A DNA stretch of 64,000 bases from assembly GCA_021464415.1 (NCBI GenBank), contig JAKCWG010000245.1, positions 53,854-117,853 of the forward strand, given 5' to 3'. Numbering within the stretch: the stretch's first letter is position 1; the number at the start of each line of letters is the position of its first letter. Shown one piece after another: positions 57,873 through 64,000 of this stretch. The DNA comes from Lonicera japonica (Eukaryota; Streptophyta; Magnoliopsida; Dipsacales; Caprifoliaceae). The notes under the pieces were generated by a model. That model was not told the DNA's origin and did no database searches. It worked only from the letters and a program-made list of their open reading frames with translations. The position numbers were made by a program, and so were the translations under genes.

Positions 57873-58831
57873 CTATCCCCTTAAGTCTTACATTGTTTAT
57901 TTTGATCGAGAGTGAAGAGATATTGGAAGAGCCCTAATCCGTTGTACTTTACCTACTTCAAATTCATCACGACATCATTGGCTGGATGTATAATCTTGAT
58001 CAATTTAATTTATGCATTTGATCTATGTGCTTGTGCTATTAGAATTATTATAGCATGCTAGATCAGAGGCAATCCAAGAGAAGTTACGGCCCTAGGAAAT
58101 AAAAATAAAATGGGCTCCTTAAAAGTATTTATCAAATTTTTGTTTTACCCATATGCAATTTATAAATATGAAAAAAAAAGTTTGAACAAACTAATATTTG
58201 TATATATAAAAATATCATAAAAACTTTTTTTTATTTATTTAAATTACTACAAAAATGGGGCCCTTTGCTACATTGGGACCCTAGGCGATTGCCTAACTTT
58301 CCTTATGGTATGGCCACCTCTGTGCTAGATCGCATATATTGGTTAATTGGTATTATTAAAACTTCATTCTTAACTAAGTCGTCAATAATGAATGTGGAAC
58401 ATCTTCTAAACTTTAGATATTGTTAGTTTTCGATTTTGTGGTACAGTGAGGAATGGTGGGTCCAACAAGGAACAAAGGGGGAAGAGTGTGAAGAAAGCAC
58501 TGTGGGCAATTATAGGCATGTGAGAGATTGAAGGTCCTTTAATTTTTGTGTTTTGATGTTAATTTTCATATGTAAATCATAAAGCTAATCATATATTTTG
58601 TTCTGGTTTATAAAATGCTCTTTTTGTGTTTGGGTTGGTTTTTGTCTGTTAAAATCTAATGTGGAAAAAAGTACTAAAAAAGGAATAGTCAATTGGTGTA
58701 ATCTAATGGATTTTATATATAAATATAGCTGCAAAAATAATCGTGTTAATTGCGGGTCAATTTCGAGTTAACGGTTTAACCCAAAGCACGACCTGTTTAG
58801 TTTACGGTTAAGCAAATTACAAACCATACCT
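57873..58831. other. Intergenic sequence between two Copia elements
   Basis: No credible ORF. A 58080-58320 stretch (GGGGCCCTTTGCTACATTGG, CCCTAGG words) looks like a repeat fragment, but I cannot classify it. Confidence 0.4.
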
Positions 58832-59326
58832 TGTTGGATCCTTAATCCAGCATTGGGCTTATATGTGAAATAATTACGTGTTGTAGACTGTCATATGGTT
58901 AAGCCCACTTTAAAAGTGATCAAATAAGGTTTAAGTTGTTTGGGCTTAAATGTATCTAATAGGGTGTGGGCCTTTAATGTGTAGATACTAAAGGGTAATT
59001 TTTATTTTTATGATAGGTTAAAGTAGAAACAATAAATGAATATGTTTTACCATCTATATATATATATATATATATATTGTGGTTATGGTCCGCAAATCGC
59101 ACATACGTATTATATCCCTGTTGAGCTCCCATTATCATAGAGAACATGGAGAAAACTTAAAGGATTCTCTAAAGAAATACGTGTATATTTAGAAGGCCAA
59201 CCATTCAGCTACAAATCACACGCTATGAATTCAGGTACGCTTTCGCTTATTAATTATTGATTCTTGGTGATACGACATGAACGATCCTAGGGTTTATAAT
59301 TATTTTGGATCTAACAAGATCTAACA
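58832..59326 (+). repeat. 5' LTR of the plus-strand Copia element
   Basis: Begins TGTTGGATCCTTAATCCAGC and ends GATCTAACA, with a GGATCTAACAAGATCTAACA tandem at the end. A (TA)n run at about 59055-59077 lies in the promoter region. The 3' LTR is outside the window. Confidence 0.8.
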
Positions 59327-59328
59327 AG

Positions 59329-59340
59329 TGGTATCAGAGC
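59329..59340 (+). other. Primer-binding site (initiator Met tRNA)
   Basis: TGGTATCAGAGC two bases after the LTR, the standard plant Copia primer site. Confidence 0.9.
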
Positions 59341-61390
59341 AGTCTTGATGTTGAATAATCGAAAATCGAATATATTTTCAATACATGATTATTTTGGTCC
59401 TTTTCGAATTTGATAAATATTGGTTTTAATATTATTAGATTTGAGAACTATATATTCGTTTATGCAGTTTATTAATAGAAAAAAAACCGGGTTTTGTGAT
59501 TTCTAGATCTGCCAATTTTTAAAGTATATGTTGACTTTTAGTTGATCTATGTATATCTATAATCAGGATGTATGTATACATATATATAACGATATATATA
59601 TATGAAGAATGTATATATATAAAGCATATATATATGGATTTAGTATGCTGTATGCATAAAGGTCCAAATTATATGTATGGTTAAGTTTTTTATTGTAATT
59701 TTTTTAATGAACTTGCGGAATGTTTATACATATATATGAGGATTTAAAGAAAGTTTTTTTTTTCATGTATATGATGAGCTTGCAATTCATTATGACGCAC
59801 ATATGTATACAAGGTATGTTTATATATATAGGTGAGTGTGATATGTTTTATATATATGGGATCTGCCGAATGATTTTATATAAGGATTTGTTATATATAT
59901 ATATATATGCTATCAATCTGTCCAAGTATAAATATATTTGTAAGGTTGTTATATATATAGATTCGGTCAAATCGATTATGTACTTATATATATATTGATT
60001 TAAATAAATTAAAGTTCAATTCTTTTGTTGATCGTAAGGTTATATATATGTATTGTTGGTTTTAATTATGGTTGGTGCCGAATTATATAAGGATATTAAT
60101 ATATATATATATATATGGAAAATTTCCTATGCGGATCGGTTCGTACGGAATGGGACCTTTAGCGACAGTTTTTCATCGCTAAAAACATATTCCCAATGTA
60201 TTCGCGGCAGAAAAATGTTGCTAAAGCTCCCGATCCGTATGGGAAATGCATCTTATATATGTATGAAGATATATGTATATGTAAGGATTTAAGGTTTTAA
60301 GGATACAAAGCTCTGACATTTGATTATATATATTGGTTGTTGTAAATAAAGTTTTTCAGTTATATATATATATATACATTCTACCATCTTTGCTTATATA
60401 TGAATATACATTTATTTATTTTTTGATAGTTATTCGTATCGGGGCCCCACCCCCACTAATCCCATGAGACCCTGGTTGCTTAACCAGGAGACGCCCCCAG
60501 TGGCCTTAGAAAGGTTTCACGCAGTGGGGAATCGAACATGTATATATAAATATACATTAGGAGTGCATAAGGATATTTATATATTTAAGAACCCTAATTT
60601 TTTCCTTTAGGATAGGCATGCGCGTATCAATATATATATACATTTTGCCATCTTTGCTTATATATGAATATACATTAGGAGCGCATAAGGATATTTATAT
60701 ATTTAAGAACCCTAATTTTTCCCATTAGGATAGGCATGCGTATACCAATATTTATATATATTAGGTTTTACCTGTACGAACAAGGCAATAAATTTTAAGG
60801 TACTTCGTATACCGGAATGAGTTTTATGTGTTATATCGGAAAGCGTGGATATATAATTTTGAGGGCCTAAGTTTTGGGTTATATTATTCAATATATAAAT
60901 ATGGGTTTATAACCCAATAAGCTTTGACCTAAATTAATTGAAACGATATATATGTCGCGAAAGTGACATCTCTCGTGGAAATTAATTTGTTTTAAAATAT
61001 AAACGGCTGCGTGCTTGTAACTTATGTGAATTTTGACCGGCCCAAAGGAAGGTTGACATTTAACATAATTACATGTACACGTATGGTGATCAACACGTGA
61101 TGATTAATTGGTTTTTCATGTGAACAATAGATCAGCCCAAAGGAAGATTTATTGTTCGACATGATCTTATTTTTAGTGTTTGATTACTATAACAAAATAT
61201 CACTTGTAAGTTAGTATTTTTGTCCAAAGATAAAATACTAATAGAGCACCTAGTATCTTGAGATGGGAATTACCTTTGTTTGAATTTATTATATTTGTTT
61301 TAGGACATTTGTGAGCTTATTTTATTTGTTTATTGTTGTTTTCAGTGGATTCACTTATGCTAAATATTCCTATGCTACAAACATCAAATC
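59341..61390. other. AT-rich leader with dispersed TATATATG-type repeats
   Basis: Many short (TA)n runs ending in TATG or TGTA occur between 59570 and 60780. A direct repeat of about 110 bp includes TATACATTAGGAGTGCATAA at 60548 and its near copy TATACATTAGGAGCGCATAA at 60668, each followed by GGATATTTATATATTTAAGA and ACCCTAATTTTT. Two copies of CAGCCCAAAGGAAG / CGGCCCAAAGGAAGG occur at 61040 and 61133. ORFs here (59720, 60053) are low-complexity and spurious. Confidence 0.55.
60427..60542 (-). mobile_element. SINE-like insertion with B-box-like motif
   Basis: A GC-rich island inside the AT-rich leader. The minus strand starts CATGTTCGATTCCCCACTGC (B-box-like) and later carries CCTGGTTAAGCAACCAGG, a perfect 18-nt hairpin. 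It shares GGGGAATCGAACATG with 51540-51690. SINE identity is tentative. Confidence 0.45.
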
Positions 61391-62110
61391 ATGGCAAGAG
61401 AACCTTTTAATAGTTTTGGAGTCATGTATATTGACCTTGCGTTAAGGGTTTATTCTCCCCCACCTCTTACAGATAAAAGTACTCTTGATGAACGAAAAGA
61501 TAAAAGAAAACGAGATAAATCAAATCATGTATGTCATGATTATGAAGAAGGCCATTCCAAAAGCATTAGGGTATAATATCTGAAAAGATAACTACGGCTA
61601 AAGAATTCCTTGCGGACATTGAAAACAGGTTTGTTAGGAACGAGAATATTGAAATAGGTAAGCTCTTGACAAGCCTAATTTCAATGAGGTATAGGGGCAA
61701 AGACAGTGTCAGGGACTACATCATGGAGATATCTCATCTTGCTTTCAAGTTAAAAGTACTTAAGTTATAACTCTCTAAAGACTTGTTGGTGCATTTACTT
61801 TTAATATCTCTCCTGACACAATTTAGCCAGTTTAAGATGAGTTATAATTGTCAGAAAAAGACTTAGTCTCTAAATGAGCTCATTTCATACTATATTCAAG
61901 AAGAGGAAATGCTGAAGCAAGATAAGGTATCGAGCTCTCACATTGTCTCAACCTCTAAAAATAAGGACAAGGAAGTTATGGATATGGCACCAAAAAAAAA
62001 ACAACAAAATAAACCAGGTGAATCGGAATGTACTGGATGTTACTTTTGTGGAACTGAATGGCACATAAAATATTAGCACTACGCCAACTTTCATGCATGG
62101 CGTGCTAAGA
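61391..62110 (+). pseudogene. Copia gag, degenerate
   Basis: Reads from MAREPFNSFGVMYIDLALRV (61391) through ISEKITTAKEFLADIENRFV, RYRGKDSVRDYIMEISHLAF and LNELISYYIQEEEMLKQDK to a decayed zinc knuckle near 62030-62075 (CYFCGTEWHIKY followed by a stop and H). This is a UBN2-type gag with frameshifts near 61575 and stops near 61770 and 61865. Confidence 0.8.
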
Positions 62111-62479
62111 AGGGGTTGCGCTAATTGTCGAAAGCCAAATGATGGTGAAAAACACATCTATGTAGGCGATGGCAAGAGGGTTCAAGTTGAAGCAATTGAA
62201 AATTTTAGATTATGTTTTAGAGAAATCTGGATATTCTTATTCATTCAAGAATACTTTTTTTTAATTTGTTTCATAATTCAAAAGGTGGTTGTTCCAGTTC
62301 TTTGTTAGGTTACAATAATCTTTATCTAGTTAATATAATTGCTTCATTTGATGAATCCCTACAATTAAGTGCATAAGGTGTAAAGAGAAAATAAAACACT
62401 AAGAATTTAGATGTGTTATGGTACAAGATAGTGCTATATTGTTGGATTCTCTGAAAGTTCCAAGGGTACAAGTTTTTAT

Positions 62480-64000
62480 GATCCCACAACCAAGTTGATT
62501 TTCGAGTCCAGAAATGCCCGATTCTTTGAGGATGTAGAGATTGCGGGGGGAGAAAAAGTCAAAGACTTTGTCTTTGAGGAGGAATATATTGATATTCCCA
62601 CAAGTGCTATTGGCATTAATCAAGTTTTTATTCTTGACTTTGTTCAAGATACAAATCAAGAACCTCCCATTCAAGAAATTGTTCCAAAAGAACAAACTAT
62701 ACCACCTCAAGAACCTTTGCCATTAAGGTGATCACCTAGAAAAAGGAGAAGTCAGTGCCAGATGACTATATTGTATTTTTCCAAGAACGTGAGGTCGACG
62801 TTGGAGTGATGGAAGATGATATGATCAACTTCCATCAACTATAGAATGTTCTAATTCTCAGAAGTGGATTGATGCCATAAATGAGGAGATTAAGTCCATG
62901 AAGAACAATGACGTATGTGATCTTGTCTCATTGCCAAAAGGTGCAAAACCCATTGGTTACAAATGGATATTTAAAACCAAGAGGGATTCGAAAGGCGATG
63001 TAGAGAGGTACAAAGATTGTCTTGTCGTAAAGGGCTTTACACAAAAGGAAGGCATCAACTATAAAGAAACTTTATGTCCAGTTTCTTTGAAAGATTCTTT
63101 TAAGACTATAATAGCATTGTTGGCATATTTCGATCTTGAATTACATCAGATGGATATAAAGACGTCATTTCTCAATGATAACATTATTGAGACGATCTAT
63201 ATGGTGCAATCAAAAAACAGAAAGAGACCAAAGGAATATGGTTTGCAAATTTAAGAAATCCATTTGTGGGCTCAAGCAAGCATCTCGATAATGGTATTTC
63301 AAGTTTCATCAAGTGATCATCTCATTTGGTTTTTAGAAGAATTTGGTCGATAATTGCATATACCATAAATTCTGTGGGAGTAAGTATATTTTTTTGGTTT
63401 TATATGTCGATGACATTCTACTTGTCAGCAACGATATAGGCATATTGCAAGAAACTAAGAGATTTTTGCTTATGAATTTTGAGATGAAGATCTTGGTGAC
63501 GCCTCTTTTTGTGTTAGGCATACAAATACACTGAGATCGTTCTTCGGGGTATTTTAGGATTTTTACAAAAGGGCTATATTGAAAAGATTCTCAAGAGATA
63601 TGGTAGGCAAGATTGTAAATCAGGTGATACCCCTGAGACTAAGGGATATAAAGTTAGTCTCAGTCAGTGCCCTTAGAATGATTTTGAGAAAAATAAAATG
63701 CACATGATTCCTTATGCATCAGCAGTATGGAGTATGATGATGCTCAGGTATGTATGCGTCCAGATATTGTGTACATATGCTAGGGAGATATTTAAGTGAT
63801 CCAGAAATTGATCATTTGAAAGTAACAAAATGGGTCTTGTTGTAGTTACATAAAACAAGAGGACTACATGCTCACATATCGGAGGTTAGATCAGCTTGAG
63901 ATCGTTGGGTATACTGACTCCGATTTTGTTAGATGCCTAAATAGTATTAAATCTATCTTGTATTCCACTAACAACAGAAGCTTGACGAAGTCTATACATA
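62480..64000 (+). pseudogene. Copia pol: linker, reverse transcriptase, RNase H (partial)
   Basis: A post-integrase linker (62495-62731) contains FESRNARFFEDVEI and a Gln/Pro-rich tail. RT follows at about 62870-63534: LVSLPKGAKPIGYKWIFKTK, RYKDCLVVKGFTQKEGINYK, FDLELHQMDIKTSFLNDNI and FLVLYVDDILLVSNDIG. RNase H starts near 63880 (LEIVGYTDSDFVRCLNSIKS) and is cut by the window edge. Key RT aspartates are present, but frameshifts near 62730, 63255, 63335 and 63530 break the frame. Confidence 0.85.

Larger units (their letters stand above)
58832..64000 (+). mobile_element. Ty1/Copia element, plus orientation, cut by the window end
   Basis: The 5' LTR (58832-59326) is followed by an initiator-Met primer site, an unusually long AT-rich leader of about 2 kb, gag, and pol to the window edge. 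The integrase core is not visible between gag and the pre-RT linker, suggesting an internal deletion. Frameshifts occur throughout, but the RT box YVDDILL is kept. Confidence 0.85.

Noticed and set aside
59720..60292. ORFs of 92 and 79 codons in the Copia leader
   Set aside because: They consist of Tyr/Ile-rich translations of (TA)n DNA with no domain; low-complexity artefacts.

Overview
The window reads as a repeat-rich, AT-rich intergenic region of a eudicot plant nuclear genome. The evidence is non-LTR and LTR retrotransposons with plant-type domain order, plant initiator-Met-tRNA primer sites (TGGTATCAGAG), hAT, CACTA and MITE-like DNA elements, short introns, and a plant COQ6-type sequence. 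There is no operon structure, rRNA or CRISPR array. All calls were made by eye from translations and repeat comparison; no database search was run.

The backbone is a direct, repeatedly broken tandem duplication. The ancestral unit is a 3' half of a COQ6-like flavin monooxygenase gene (+ strand), about 1.2-3 kb of shared non-coding DNA, a 72-codon secreted-peptide gene (- strand), shared upstream DNA with a TIR element, and a truncated hAT transposase tail. Unit A is 3053-10862 (COQ6 copy 1, peptide 1, hAT tail 1). Unit B is 10709-32695 (COQ6 copy 2, peptide 2), inflated by a LINE and a Copia insertion. Unit C is 32696-39835 (COQ6 copy 3, peptide 3, hAT tail 2). Unit D is 46721-53600 (peptide 4, no COQ6). 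All three COQ6 copies are broken, but all four peptide ORFs are open and keep the same start, signal sequence and C-terminal motif. Their promoters also keep a TATA box and W-box-like TTGAC sites. The peptide family is therefore the likeliest functional content of the window.

The units are interrupted by mobile elements. These are a SIRE-like Copia end with an intact gag (1-3052); a truncated Gypsy-type LTR (4362-6279); a minus-strand LINE (about 11288-23585) carrying two solo LTRs with perfect 5-bp target duplications (15877-19409 and 19614-21251); a Copia element inside a COQ6 exon (24840-30405); a CACTA-like element (40430-41728); a MITE between 32-33 bp direct repeats (42510-43042); an LTR (45927-46720); an hAT element with a perfect 8-bp duplication (47227-49989); a Copia element with an apparently inverted interior (53853-57872); and the 5' part of another Copia (58832 to window end).

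The most unusual non-gene signal is that four LTRs, apparently from different lineages, each carry a cluster of short palindromes. The palindrome core differs between elements but is repeated within each one, and in three of the four a TATA-like sequence lies next to the cluster.
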